Source of the DNA: an uncultured Bacteroidota bacterium
Lineage (GTDB): Bacteria > Bacteroidota > Bacteroidia > Chitinophagales > Chitinophagaceae
Direction: 5' to 3'
Assembly: GCA_903887415.1 (NCBI GenBank)
Contig: CAISPO010000061.1
Span: forward strand, 1-34,260
DNA: 34,260 bases
Below the pieces are notes generated by a model. That model did no database searches. It was not told the DNA's origin and saw only the letters and a program-made list of their open reading frames with translations. This document shows, one piece after another, positions 14,776 through 24,762 of the stretch. How positions within the stretch are numbered: position 1 is the first letter of the stretch; each line of letters starts with the position of its first letter. Both the position numbers and the translations under genes were made by a program.

Positions 14776-16437
14776 TTACTTCCATACCTCTACCCTCGCA
14801 TTTTGCTGCCATTTGCCCGCAGTTGCAGATATAAAGTAAATACCCGGTGGTGTATTCAGTTGTATCTCGGTGTTTGTATTAGTAATGGCCGTGAATTCTT
14901 TCACTTTTTCGCCCAGCATATTGGTGATCACAATAACCGCATTTTCCTTTTCGGGTGAAGCAATGTTCAGCGTAAATGATCCCTGGCTGGGGTTTGGAAA
15001 CACAGACAGCGAAGGTGCCGCAAAATTACTAACAGCGCCTACTTCAGCTGCACAGTTATTTACCGTCACTTCCATTGTTGTGGGGGTACCCAGTATGGTA
15101 TAGGAGATAGTAGCAGTGCCCAGGTTAATCCCGGTTACAATACCAGTCGTTGACCCCACCCGTGCTACAAAAGTATTACCGCTGCTCCATATGCCGCGCG
15201 GAACAACATTGGTCAAGGTATCTGTATTATACCAGCAAATTTGGCTCCGTCCTGTGTCTGACGGTATAGTTGCGTACTTGGCCACGATCACCTTGTTTGT
15301 GTCTGCCGCATCACTGTAGGCCACATAGGCCGTACCTTCACGGTCTGTAGCCATAGAAGTGTAGTTGGCTGCTCCGTCTGAAAAACCTTGAACACCCAGA
15401 GTGACCCAGCTTCCGCCGCTGTATTTCATAACAGTGGTATGGTTGCCGGCATTCCAATCGTTAAAAGCAACGTACGCGACGCCCATATGGTCAAACGCAA
15501 GGGTCGGATATTGAGCCACGCCCCTTGAAAAACCCCGGACTCCCAAAGTTTCCCAGGCGGTGTCAGTCGCGCTATACCTCATTACAGTTAACTTATTACT
15601 GTCTCCGGCATCCTGGTAGGCAACGCAGGGTGCTCCGCTGCCGTCAATACCCACTGAGGTCCAGGTACTCCATCCACCGGAAAATGCCGGGTGGCCTACA
15701 TATTCCCAGGAACCAAAAACGTTCCGCATAACGGTAGCACCGTACCCATAAGCCCAGTCCTGGAATGCAACATATGGAATGCCTCCCCGGTTTATAGAAA
15801 TCGTTGTATATGCCGCACCCCCGGTAGAAAAAGCAGTGCCTCCCAGGGGCTGCCAGCCGGTCAGTGGATTATATTCCTTTACGCCCGCAGTGTATCCGTT
15901 GAGCACATCCTGATAGGCAACTATTGGTTCGTTAAATGTATCTATGCCTATTGAAGTGTACTGTGCTGCTCCATCAGAAACTGTTCCACCCCAACTCGAC
16001 GTCACCCAGGTAGTTCCGTTAAACATGTTCACTGAAGCAGTATAGCCATTAGCATCATCTATATACGCTACATATACCTTACCAACTGTATCAATGGCTA
16101 TTGAGCAAAAATCCGCCTCACCTGCGGAGAAACCGGGAGGGCCCACTGCCACCCAGTTCGTGCCGTCAAATTTCTTTACAGTTATCCTTTTGCCAAGGCT
16201 CGAATCCTGGTAAACAACATAGGGTGTGCCCATTCTGTCAATAGCCATAGCAGTATATGCCGCCCCGCCACCTGAAAAATATGGGTCGCCAACCGGTACC
16301 CAGCCAATTTGCGCACTCGCAGTATTACAGGCCGCGGCAACAATAACCGGAACAATAAGTGCAGCTAATACATACTTTAGTTTCAGCGAAACAGAATCGT
16401 ACACTTGTTTCGCCAGGGCATAGTAGGTGTTTTTCAT
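14776..16437 (-). CDS. T9SS-exported seven-bladed propeller protein with Ig-like domain
   Basis: A 553-residue secreted protein. After a long N-terminal signal (to ASAQ at about 43), seven repeats of about 48 residues follow the pattern YTSMAIDR-G-PYVAYQD and VTVMKY-G-WV-LG-GFS-G. They should fold as a seven-bladed beta-propeller. Next is a BIG2-like segment (GIVTGINLGTATISYTILG) and a classic type IX sorting domain: SVFPNPSQGSFTLNI, then LGEKVKEF and PPGIYFISA. It is exported across the outer membrane by T9SS and anchored or released. The genes for the T9SS machine are not in the window. Function of the propeller is unknown; it is convergent with the hydrolase gene. Confidence 0.9.
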   Translation of the reverse strand: MKNTYYALAKQVYDSVSLKLKYVLAALIVPVIVAAACNTASAQIGWVPVGDPYFSGGGAAYTAMAIDRMGTPYVVYQDSSLGKRITVKKFDGTNWVAVGPPGFSAGEADFCSIAIDTVGKVYVAYIDDANGYTASVNMFNGTTWVTSSWGGTVSDGAAQYTSIGIDTFNEPIVAYQDVLNGYTAGVKEYNPLTGWQPLGGTAFSTGGAAYTTISINRGGIPYVAFQDWAYGYGATVMRNVFGSWEYVGHPAFSGGWSTWTSVGIDGSGAPCVAYQDAGDSNKLTVMRYSATDTAWETLGVRGFSRGVAQYPTLAFDHMGVAYVAFNDWNAGNHTTVMKYSGGSWVTLGVQGFSDGAANYTSMATDREGTAYVAYSDAADTNKVIVAKYATIPSDTGRSQICWYNTDTLTNVVPRGIWSSGNTFVARVGSTTGIVTGINLGTATISYTILGTPTTMEVTVNNCAAEVGAVSNFAAPSLSVFPNPSQGSFTLNIASPEKENAVIVITNMLGEKVKEFTAITNTNTEIQLNTPPGIYFISATAGKWQQNARVEVWK

Positions 16438-16678
16438 AAATTAAATTTTAAGCATCAATTAATAGAGGTATAAGTGAACAATAGCGGTGAAGATAATATT
16501 TTTTTCCTTTTCATAGCCACTGAAATCAACGAATGAGAAAAACGATTATTGCGGGAAGGCTTCGCAGGTTTTTAATGCTGCCGGCGAGCTGGTTTCACAT
16601 TAATTAACGTTGGCTTCTAAGTTTCTGAGAGCGATAGAAGTAATTTTATGGTTATTGAATCTGTAAAAGTCACTTTCT

Positions 16679-17401
16679 ATGAGATACGGATACTCATTGC
16701 TGGCGATCCTTATTTTTGTTAGCTCCTGCAAAATGTCGCTCAGCATGAATGAATATGTGGGCCGCGAACCTATCCGCAATACGGCACCTTTTGTTCAGTT
16801 GCGTGGCAAGGAAAGATCAAAAGTGGAAACCATACGCGAAGACAAAGACTCTATTCTCGCAGGCCAAACCATCTATGCCAAAAAAGACATCGCATTTTAC
16901 AGCGACGGAAAAAATGCTTTTGCAAATATTTGCCGCACCAGTAAAAATCCCGCTGCATATAAATTTGCGACCCTGACCATCGAAGGCGATCTGAATATTT
17001 ACACCGCTACATGGAAGCATGAAGGGACTTATAAAAGCGGGCACCGTACCTATTACACATCAAAAGATTTTATTCAAAAAACCGGCACTACAGATGTTGC
17101 GTTGTTTAACTGCCATTCAGTAAAAAGAGTATTGCTGCCCGGCGAACCAGGCTACGAATACCTTGAGCGATACAAACGAAACCGGCTTTGGTGGAATGTC
17201 GGCTTCTATGGTGGCATGGCCACTGAATTTGCCGGCGTTGGCATTGGCAGTAATGCGCATGGCTCGTTAACAATGGCAGCAAGTGACGCCTTGATATTTA
17301 CAGGGGTCTGCAGTGTTTTAACATCTGTTGTTTTCCTTGAGTTGAATGGAAGGAAAAACCTTCAAAAGGCTGTAGCAAAGCACGATCACATAATAGATTA
17401 G
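16679..17401 (+). CDS. Lipoprotein of unknown function, 240 aa
   Basis: The signal MRYGYSLLAILIFVSSC gives a lipobox with Cys17. The mature region is beta-rich with conserved-looking YTATWKHEGTYKSGHRTYY. Near the C-terminus are two hydrophobic stretches, WWNVGFYGGMATEFAGVGIG and ALIFTGVCSVLTSVVFLEL. This suggests a lipoprotein that also contacts the membrane. No family recognised. About 240 bp separate it from the divergent propeller gene; a SAM methyltransferase gene follows 54 bases later, possibly in the same transcript. Confidence 0.75.
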   Translation: MRYGYSLLAILIFVSSCKMSLSMNEYVGREPIRNTAPFVQLRGKERSKVETIREDKDSILAGQTIYAKKDIAFYSDGKNAFANICRTSKNPAAYKFATLTIEGDLNIYTATWKHEGTYKSGHRTYYTSKDFIQKTGTTDVALFNCHSVKRVLLPGEPGYEYLERYKRNRLWWNVGFYGGMATEFAGVGIGSNAHGSLTMAASDALIFTGVCSVLTSVVFLELNGRKNLQKAVAKHDHIID

Positions 17402-17455
17402 CAGTCTCTGGGGCAAAGTATATACCTTAGTTATGCCTCAAAAACGGAACCGTAC

Positions 17456-18076
17456 ATGAACAACAACTTGATCGAATCATTCGGCAACATAGACATCTAT
17501 CTTTTCGACCAATTGCTGAAGGGCAGGTTCGATAACAGCAAAAGGATCCTTGATGTTGGCTGCGGAGGCGGCAGAAACATCGTTTACTTCCTGAAAAATG
17601 ATTTTGATGTTTTCGGGATTGATACAGATGCCACCGCAATAGAAGCCGTTAAAACTATGGCGCATCAACTTGCACCCAAAGCCCCCCCCCCCCCCCCGGA
17701 AAATTTTGTAATAGCAAAAGCAGAAGACATACCATTCGCAGACGCAACTTTTGATCTGGTGATCTGCAGCGCGGTACTGCATTTTGCAAAAAATAGAGCA
17801 CACTTCGAAGCTATGCTCCACTCCGCATGGCGCGTACTAAAGCCCGGTGGTTTTTTCTTTGCGCGGCTCGCTTCTGACATTGGCATTGAAAGCCTCGTAA
17901 AGAGCAAAGACAATGGCAGGTATCTATTACCCGATGGAACGACTCGCTACCTCGTCAACCACGATGCACTGATTCACTATGTGCAAGAACTGGATGGTGA
18001 ATTATACGAACCCATAAAAACAACCGTCGTGGATAACCTGCGAGCTATGACTACGTGGTGCATGCGGAAAAGGTGA
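17456..18076 (+). CDS. Class I SAM-dependent methyltransferase, 206 aa, with in-frame poly-C tract
   Basis: A cytosolic methyltransferase of the UbiE/Methyltransf_11 type. The SAM-binding glycine loop ILDVGCGGGRN is at about 31-41, the acidic residue after strand 2 is in FGIDTD, motif II is FDLVICSAVLHFA, and the post-II loop is LKPGGFFFARL. The substrate cannot be predicted. The codons for AlaPro5 are a run of 16 cytosines (17682-17697). A change by one base would shift the frame and destroy the C-terminal two thirds. It follows the 16679 lipoprotein gene and is convergent with 18106. Confidence 0.9.
   Translation: MNNNLIESFGNIDIYLFDQLLKGRFDNSKRILDVGCGGGRNIVYFLKNDFDVFGIDTDATAIEAVKTMAHQLAPKAPPPPPENFVIAKAEDIPFADATFDLVICSAVLHFAKNRAHFEAMLHSAWRVLKPGGFFFARLASDIGIESLVKSKDNGRYLLPDGTTRYLVNHDALIHYVQELDGELYEPIKTTVVDNLRAMTTWCMRKR
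17682..17697 (+). repeat. C16 homopolymer inside a coding sequence
   Basis: Sixteen consecutive cytosines, GCC-(CCC)4-CCG in frame, sit between the SAM-binding motifs of the methyltransferase. Such tracts change length by slipped-strand mispairing and are also error-prone in sequencing. Confidence 0.95.
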
Positions 18077-18105
18077 TACAGTTATTGCATGTTGATTATG
18101 CCAAT

Positions 18106-19344
18106 TCAATATTTTCTTTTGGACCTCCTTTCAAAGCTGCCAATGCCTATTGTGATTGAGTGGAAATCACCAGTTACCCCCGGATAAGCGTTCTGAAATT
18201 GCGGCATATTATAAGCATATCTAACCCTGATCATCAAGAAATCATTCTTTGCCCTGCCTGTCTTTCTTGTTGTTCTTGACTTTGAAAGTTTAATGTCTGC
18301 ATTGAACCCAAACGTATAAGTACGGCTAAAACCCATATCTGCATTTTTCAGAGATGGCTGCGCAGTTTGATCGCTTGATGTAGGGCCAATATCCATTGAT
18401 GAGATACCCAGGAACGGGGCTAATTTCAAAAGTCGGCTGTCTGTGATCACATACCCTATTGAGGCTTCCGGAAGAAATACTCGTGCCTGCGAGTTTGCAC
18501 TCCATATGCCGCCATTGAAAGACATGTCACTCTTTGTTTTGCTGAACCCTATATAATCCCTCAGGTACAACACCCAATTTCTGTACTGAATATCGAACGC
18601 TATTCCGATAGGTACTGAGTTAGCATAATTTTTCCCGAGGCTGCCCGTAAAAAAACCGAAACCACTAAAAAATTCAAACCCAAGACCCCAATCATACGTC
18701 ACCTTGTATCTTATCTTTTTCCTTACGTATCCATCATACTTACTGCCCGGATGCTTTGAAAGGAAATCATCAGCCATCCGGTTGAGTGTATCCCTGCTCC
18801 ATGCTCCGCCGGTGTGGGCTATCGTATTTTCAAGGTTCAGTTTCAGAAAATCCTTGTTCACTTCCCCCAGATCAGCCGCATCAATAAAGCCCAGAACACG
18901 CTGTTTCTGTTCGCTTGTCTTAGACGCCAGTTTCGATAATAGCAGATCATTCCGCGGAAGCACTTTTTTGTACTGTGCACTAAAAATAGAATCTTGCTTA
19001 TCAATACGCTCCATCAATTCTTTATAGTCTTTAGTCCAGTATAAGATCAGTGAATATTCAGTTGGATAAAAAACGACATAGTCTTTACTGGCATTACTTG
19101 CTTTTAGGTAATCTTTTATCTGGCTCACTTTAACAAGGTCATCTGCCATAAATTTTTCAGTGAGCAATCCACGCCCTTTCGCGATAACATCAGACGTAGA
19201 ATCTGTATAATTCAAAATTTCACCTTTCACATCACGGTCCTGTGCCCTGGCAACAAATGGTGCACAAGCGGCAACTGCGAGAATAAAAAAAATTACTACA
19301 GATAAGGATACTATGCGTCTCATAGATTTTTCATCGTCCGCCAT
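18106..19344 (-). CDS. Exported protein with helical N-half and beta-barrel-like C-half, 412 aa
   Basis: After the first ATG (MADDEKS) or the second (MRRIVSL, position 19323), a hydrophobic signal ends near ARAQ. The first half is helical and charged (DYLKASNASKDY, YKKVLPRNDLLLSKLASK). The second half has alternating strands with aromatic pairs: GLGFEFFSGFGFFTGSLG, NWVLYLRDYIGFSK, SIGYVITDSRLLKLAPFLG and a terminal DFHSITIGIGSFERR. This suggests an outer-membrane barrel with a periplasmic helical domain. No specific family recognised. It is convergent with the SAM methyltransferase gene; a TACGTTTG box lies upstream. Confidence 0.75.
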   Translation of the reverse strand: MADDEKSMRRIVSLSVVIFFILAVAACAPFVARAQDRDVKGEILNYTDSTSDVIAKGRGLLTEKFMADDLVKVSQIKDYLKASNASKDYVVFYPTEYSLILYWTKDYKELMERIDKQDSIFSAQYKKVLPRNDLLLSKLASKTSEQKQRVLGFIDAADLGEVNKDFLKLNLENTIAHTGGAWSRDTLNRMADDFLSKHPGSKYDGYVRKKIRYKVTYDWGLGFEFFSGFGFFTGSLGKNYANSVPIGIAFDIQYRNWVLYLRDYIGFSKTKSDMSFNGGIWSANSQARVFLPEASIGYVITDSRLLKLAPFLGISSMDIGPTSSDQTAQPSLKNADMGFSRTYTFGFNADIKLSKSRTTRKTGRAKNDFLMIRVRYAYNMPQFQNAYPGVTGDFHSITIGIGSFERRSKRKY

Positions 19345-19360
19345 GTTTGTTCAGGCTCCT

Positions 19361-19368
19361 CAAACGTA
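19361..19368 (-). promoter_or_regulatory. -7 element before the 19344 gene
   Basis: On the minus strand TACGTTTG is an exact TAnnTTTG match, 17 bases before the first ATG. No clear -33 element was seen at 19 to 21 bases. Confidence 0.4.
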
Positions 19369-19476
19369 CATAAAAACGACATTACTGCGTTTAAAAAATA
19401 ATAGAAAATAAATCAGGAATAAAGCTAAAAAACTATAAACTTAATTGCCAGCAATAAGGCTCTGCATGATCTTTTT

Positions 19477-19484
19477 TAGGTTTG
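19477..19484 (+). promoter_or_regulatory. -7-like element before the 19561 gene
   Basis: TAGGTTTG is an exact TAnnTTTG match, 76 bases before the ATG, implying a 5' leader of about 70 bases. The -33 element is not obvious. Confidence 0.3.
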
Positions 19485-19560
19485 TAATTTCTTTAACAAT
19501 GATTGGAACGCAATTTGGATTACAGCACATAACGCTCTAAAAAACAAGCGTTTGAACACA

Positions 19561-19770
19561 ATGAAGAAGCAAATCTTAATGATCGCCGTTGCAATGTCAA
19601 CCTTGACAATTGCTGCAAATGCACAGGAAAAGAAAGCTGAGCCAAAAGCGAAAAAAGAGACTCCGGCAGCGACCAAAAATACCAAGGCCGCCACTGCAAC
19701 AAAAAAAGATGCAAAGGCATCAACTGCTAATCAGGCTAAGGCCGCCACACCGGCAAAGTCAGCTAAATAG
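19561..19770 (+). CDS. Secreted Lys/Ala-rich low-complexity peptide, 69 aa
   Basis: MKKQILMIAVAMSTLTIAANAQ is a clean signal peptide. The mature 47 residues are almost only Lys, Ala, Thr, Pro and Glu (EKKAEPKAKKETPAATKNTK and similar), a basic disordered peptide. The in-frame TTG at 19552 is an unlikely start because the ATG at 19561 gives the ideal signal. Such lysine-alanine peptides may bind nucleic acid or surface polymers, but no function is known. It has a TAGGTTTG -7-like box at 19477-19484 and a good terminator after the stop. Confidence 0.75.
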   Translation: MKKQILMIAVAMSTLTIAANAQEKKAEPKAKKETPAATKNTKAATATKKDAKASTANQAKAATPAKSAK

Positions 19771-19789
19771 TTGTTGGTACACAATTACG

Positions 19790-19814
19790 GCAAGGGCGGT
19801 TATACTGCCCTTGC
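19790..19814 (+). terminator. Intrinsic terminator after the Lys/Ala-rich peptide gene
   Basis: GCAAGGGC (19790-19797) pairs with GCCCTTGC (19807-19814), followed by TTTTTAT. It ends the plus-strand transcript 20 bases after the stop. Confidence 0.85.
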
Positions 19815-19884
19815 TTTTTATATCCGCTCACCTTATACCTCGCATAAATTTTCCGAAAGGCAATTCGTACCAAAAAATCTTTGA

Positions 19885-21645
19885 TTACTCCTTTACAAAT
19901 TTGGTGACTTCCGATCCGTTGACCCTCACCAGGTAAATACCCGGCGGTAGATTTGACACATCAATCCCTGCCTGCATGCAGTTGTAGTGATTTATATATA
20001 CTGTTTGTCCTAAAAGGTTGCTGATTACTACAGTGGATATGCCATCGCGAGCCACGATAGTCAGGTTTTTCGTAGCTGGATTTGGATAAACAGAAATATT
20101 ATTTGCAGGCATGGGGTTGGCATTGGTTGAGGTCGGCGTATGGAAGTTGCAGGCATCGGTATCACCATAAACATACCGGGCAACAAATAAATTCTGGTAC
20201 TGGCTGTCTATTGTCAAAGTGTCGGGGCCAATGATAAAATCGACCAGCGGATCACCGGAATTAAAAAGCCCAGCTACGAAAAAGCTCCCTTTATCATCAA
20301 CCACAATATTATTATTTGCGCCCCCGCCATTTGCTATCGCCATTCCGTTCATATAATTACCCGCGGTATCGAGTTCTACAAGATAGGTAGGATTGTAGGG
20401 GCTTACCGGGGTGGCTATGACATGTCCGCCAAAATTGAGGTTGCTGCTCATTTGCCCGCAAGCCCAGATATTGCCGCAATTGTCGGCGGCGATACCATAG
20501 CCTGACGACTGGGCACTGGATGCAGTTTTCGCCCATTTTACATTCCCGGATGAGTCGTACTTAACTATGAACAAGCACCCGGCTGCGCTTCCTGAAAGCG
20601 TTAACGAACCAAAGTGTATGGAACCAAGCGTAAATCCACCGGTGAAATACAGGTTTTCGTTACCGTCAATGGCCAGGGCTTCCGCCTCATCGGTTGTTGA
20701 CGCGTTGCCGGCAACACTCCTTGCCCAATGCGGATGGCCAGAGCTATCAAATTTTGCAATAAAAATATTATTTGCGTTCCCTGCATTTGTCATTGTTGTA
20801 GCGCCTATGGCCATGCTTGCGGAAATGTAAGAACCGGCAAGATATACATTCCCCGAAGGGCTTACTGCTATAGAATTGACGTAATCATTATCAGTTCCTC
20901 CGTATGCACCTGCCCACAATGCATTACCCGAAGAGTCGAGTTTGGCAACGAAAAAATCATTTGTACTTGCTGTGGCATCCGCATTGAAGATAGTGTCGGA
21001 GCCAATAGATACCGAGGTTGTGCCGAAGATGCCTGCTATGTAAATGTTCCCCGCGCCATCAAGACATACCCCACCATAGGGCCCTACGTAATCTAGTCCG
21101 GAACTAACACTGTTTGCGCCCTGTGGAATTACAACATTCTTTGCCCATAGCACATGTCCGTCGGGATCTATTTTTGCGATAAAAAAAACACTCGCATTAA
21201 TACCATCAGGACATTTCAATGTATCGGTACCGATGATACAAACGCTGTCGGTAATGTAGCTGCCAAATAAATACAGATTGCCTGCGGCATCCGTTGTTAT
21301 GCCCACAGGCGAGGCATTCGCGCTCCTGGCATTGATCGCCCAGAGAAAATGGCCGGATGAATCACACTTGGCAACAACAGGCTGATTATACCAGTAATGT
21401 TGCGGCACAACGGTGTCTGGCCCGAAAATGCAGGAATAAAGATTGAATGTGCTTCCCGAAATGAAAACGTCTCCGAATGCATCGGCAGCTATTGCACCAT
21501 ACATAAACCCACTGAACCCGGGTTCCGCAGGAGCAAATTGGGGGGCTATGCCCCATTTCCATTCCTGGGCATTTGCTGTTGTTGAAGCGACGACGCTATA
21601 GTACAAGATTGTAAGTAAAATGATTTGTAGGCGGATCTGTTTCAT
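19885..21645 (-). CDS. T9SS-exported SBBP-type beta-propeller protein, 586 aa
   Basis: The signal peptide ends at TANAQ. The body is a chain of SBBP-like repeats, each with the form NVYLAGSY, ITIGPDT-like and FIAKFDSSGHPHWAR (for example FFVAKLDSSGNALWAGAYGG), typical of exported propeller proteins. The C-terminus is a type IX sorting domain: SVYPNPATKNLTIVA, NLLGQTVY, LPPGIYLVRVNGSEVTKFVKE. It acts outside the cell or on its surface after T9SS export; the ligand is unknown. The same C-terminal ending recurs in the truncated fragment at 26550. Confidence 0.9.
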   Translation of the reverse strand: MKQIRLQIILLTILYYSVVASTTANAQEWKWGIAPQFAPAEPGFSGFMYGAIAADAFGDVFISGSTFNLYSCIFGPDTVVPQHYWYNQPVVAKCDSSGHFLWAINARSANASPVGITTDAAGNLYLFGSYITDSVCIIGTDTLKCPDGINASVFFIAKIDPDGHVLWAKNVVIPQGANSVSSGLDYVGPYGGVCLDGAGNIYIAGIFGTTSVSIGSDTIFNADATASTNDFFVAKLDSSGNALWAGAYGGTDNDYVNSIAVSPSGNVYLAGSYISASMAIGATTMTNAGNANNIFIAKFDSSGHPHWARSVAGNASTTDEAEALAIDGNENLYFTGGFTLGSIHFGSLTLSGSAAGCLFIVKYDSSGNVKWAKTASSAQSSGYGIAADNCGNIWACGQMSSNLNFGGHVIATPVSPYNPTYLVELDTAGNYMNGMAIANGGGANNNIVVDDKGSFFVAGLFNSGDPLVDFIIGPDTLTIDSQYQNLFVARYVYGDTDACNFHTPTSTNANPMPANNISVYPNPATKNLTIVARDGISTVVISNLLGQTVYINHYNCMQAGIDVSNLPPGIYLVRVNGSEVTKFVKE

Positions 21646-21784
21646 GGGGCATAGTTATGTCATAAATGTACTAACAATCTCGATTTGTTCACGCCGATAC
21701 CTGCGTTAGAACATGTAACGGAGATTAACAAAAAATGGGTACTCTTTTGCCGGTCACGAGAAGATTTGCAACTATAGCCTATTT

Positions 21785-22819
21785 TCATTTACCTATTTTC
21801 ACCACAGCTATTTTTCCCTGACCGCCTGCGACAATAGTCAAGTTACCCGTCCTGCTTTTTTTAACAACATGAAATTGCTGCTCGTCCGAAAGCGGCATCC
21901 ACTTATTACCACTGTCATAAGAAACATCAAGCCCTCCTGGCCCAACGGCCAAAAGACATTTAGCACCATCGCTGTTTTTTATTACTTCCAGGCATTCCCG
22001 GTATCCCCTTGTTGAGGCTGCAGGGGCATCCCAGCTTTTTCCGGCATCATGCGTAATAAACAAGTTGGCTGTACTGATTGAATCATGCTTATAGTCACCG
22101 CCTGCTATCAACCAGGATTTTTTATTCAAAGGTAAAAATGAAAAAATGCCCGTGCTTGCCGCACCCTGCAAAATAGGAGTAGAGATGGCCTTCCAGCTTT
22201 TGCCCCTGTTCCTGGACACAAATAACCTTGATACTTTTCCTCCGGTAGCAATAATTAGCTTATTGTGCTCCATGCATTTTATACAGGTGCCACTCGCGGC
22301 AAACGAGGCTTCTCCACTGCTCATTACCGGGCAATCTTCTGCCGGGTGTTTAGGCCAGGTCTTACCTCCATCATTTGTGCCTAGAAGTAACATACGGCCT
22401 TCGATCGGATCACCATATACAACACCATGCTTACTATCCCAAAAGTCTATGCCGTCAATAAATGCTGTGCTGTCATCGTTTTCATAGACCTTTTGCCAAG
22501 TGTTACCACCGTCTTCCGTGCATAGTATATACGCCGGAGAACCCGCATTAGAGATCACCGCGTTTTTCGCGCTAAACGCATACAGGCTCCGGAAATCACA
22601 TTGTTCAAAGCCCTTCACCTGTGTGAACGACCAGTCTTTACCCCCATTCACGGTAATGCCCAGCCAGCCTTTGCCGCCACTCACCCACGCCACACTATCA
22701 TTTACTACAGAAAGTCCGCGGAAAGAAACATCGGTTTTTGTATCTGCCTGCTGCAACTTTATTTTCTGAGCGGAGGCAGAAGAAATAAAAAGGATAAAAA
22801 AGAAAAGAGTTTTGAGCAT
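21785..22819 (-). CDS. YCF48/BNR-type propeller protein, exported, 344 aa
   Basis: The signal peptide MLKTLFFFILFISSASAQ is followed by propeller repeats with the sortilin/YCF48 signature: TVNGGKDWSFTQV, TEDGGNTWQKVY, GTNDGGKTWPKH, SRNRGKSWKAI, THDAGKSWDAP and SYDSGNKWMPL. These Asp-box-like turns sit at blade ends. YCF48 proteins assist photosystem assembly in phototrophs. In Bacteroidota the relatives are exported proteins of unknown role, so no specific function is assigned. It is minus-strand and follows the aldo/keto reductase gene by about 136 bp with a weak hairpin between them. Confidence 0.85.
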   Translation of the reverse strand: MLKTLFFFILFISSASAQKIKLQQADTKTDVSFRGLSVVNDSVAWVSGGKGWLGITVNGGKDWSFTQVKGFEQCDFRSLYAFSAKNAVISNAGSPAYILCTEDGGNTWQKVYENDDSTAFIDGIDFWDSKHGVVYGDPIEGRMLLLGTNDGGKTWPKHPAEDCPVMSSGEASFAASGTCIKCMEHNKLIIATGGKVSRLFVSRNRGKSWKAISTPILQGAASTGIFSFLPLNKKSWLIAGGDYKHDSISTANLFITHDAGKSWDAPAASTRGYRECLEVIKNSDGAKCLLAVGPGGLDVSYDSGNKWMPLSDEQQFHVVKKSRTGNLTIVAGGQGKIAVVKIGK

Positions 22820-22859
22820 AGTTTATCGCGCGGTTGGCTAAAACATTGAATAACAGCTA

Positions 22860-22880
22860 ACCCAAGCCCCTCTTGGGTTT
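22860..22880. other. 8-bp hairpin between the aldo/keto reductase and YCF48-like genes
   Basis: AACCCAAG (22860-22867) pairs with CTTGGGTT (22873-22880) around CCCCT. No T-run follows on the minus strand, so it is at best a weak terminator for the reductase. Confidence 0.45.
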
Positions 22881-22955
22881 AACATTTGCAACGGTCTTGC
22901 TTGAAAGCATAATAGCGAAAACCCTGCCGCTCTTCGGGCGCTTTATCACGCGCTC

Positions 22956-23987
<1,032 letters not shown>

Positions 23988-24068
23988 GTACCGCAAACGA
24001 GCTTAAAATTCATTACGTGTTTTTTAAAATTTTTGGCGATTGCGAACATGAAAAACTGCCGGCTTAAA

Positions 24069-24553
24069 CTAAGGAATTGGATCGATAGGTATTTTGATTT
24101 CTTCATCATCCTTCATGTTGATGATGTTATTAATTCCGGTCCATGCTAGAAAAGCTACTATAAGAATCATCACCGTCGAAATATTAAGCCAGTAGTTCTT
24201 GAAATTATACAGTTTAGCATCCTCCTTTGTCCATGGATAATAAAATATCTCTACGCTGTCACCAACGTTGTACGGGCCATCAAAGAAGCCCACGTCATCA
24301 TTTTCCTGCGGCTTATTCTTGCCCGGAAGCATGTAGGCCACAACCGGCGATTCGCCATATGACACGGCCATCTGAGATGTCCTGCCTCCACTGCCACCAT
24401 CCGATGTCGCCCGGAGCGCAACAACCGGAGCCTTTAGATGTGTCGCTGAGGCGTGTATCCCGATTTTAAGGCACAAAAAAATGCTATGATTATAGCATAG
24501 CCAATAAGGCATCCCTTGATAAATATTCGCAGTCTTTCCTTAGGCGTTGCCAT
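24069..24553 (-). pseudogene. DUF3592-like small membrane protein, frameshifted at a homopolymer
   Basis: The natural start at 24553 reads MATPKERLRIFIKGCLIGYA and then a membrane helix, but ends early. The rest of the protein continues in another frame. At 24475-24481 (A7 on plus, T7 on minus), one extra base would restore AFFLCLKIGIHASATHLKAPV and join both parts. The downstream part has YNVGDSVEIFYYPW and a second hydrophobic helix (WLNISTVMILIVAFLAW), the GDxVxVxYxP style of DUF3592 proteins. The repaired product would be about 160 residues with two membrane segments. The reading frame alone would suggest a start at 24512 (MPYWLCYNHS), which is not credible. Confidence 0.75.
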
Positions 24554-24710
24554 GATATGCCGGTTTTACAGGGAGATAATCAACATGCAGGCCGCGCACT
24601 CCCGATTTACATTTTTGCATGTTTTTTCCTAAAATTACGGTAGAACCACCAACTTGCTTACAACAATTAACCGCGATCCCGGCTGACAAGTATAAATAAT
24701 ATAAATTCAT

Positions 24711-24724
24711 ACAGAACGGTTTGT
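24711..24724. promoter_or_regulatory. TetR operator 1 (before the regulator gene)
   Basis: ACAGAACGGTTTGT is an imperfect palindrome, followed by TTTTAA. It matches 12 of 14 positions of the perfect palindrome at 25338 and the same flank. It lies just upstream of a TAGCTTTG -7 box (24741-24748) and overlaps the likely -33 TTTG, as expected for autorepression. Confidence 0.75.
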
Positions 24725-24740
24725 TTTTAAAATAATATCA

Positions 24741-24748
24741 TAGCTTTG
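24741..24748 (+). promoter_or_regulatory. -7 element of the TetR gene
   Basis: TAGCTTTG matches TAnnTTTG exactly. TTTG at 24720-24723, within the operator, is the nearest -33 candidate at a slightly short spacing of 17 bases. Confidence 0.5.
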
Positions 24749-24762
24749 CCTTAACTAAGGAA

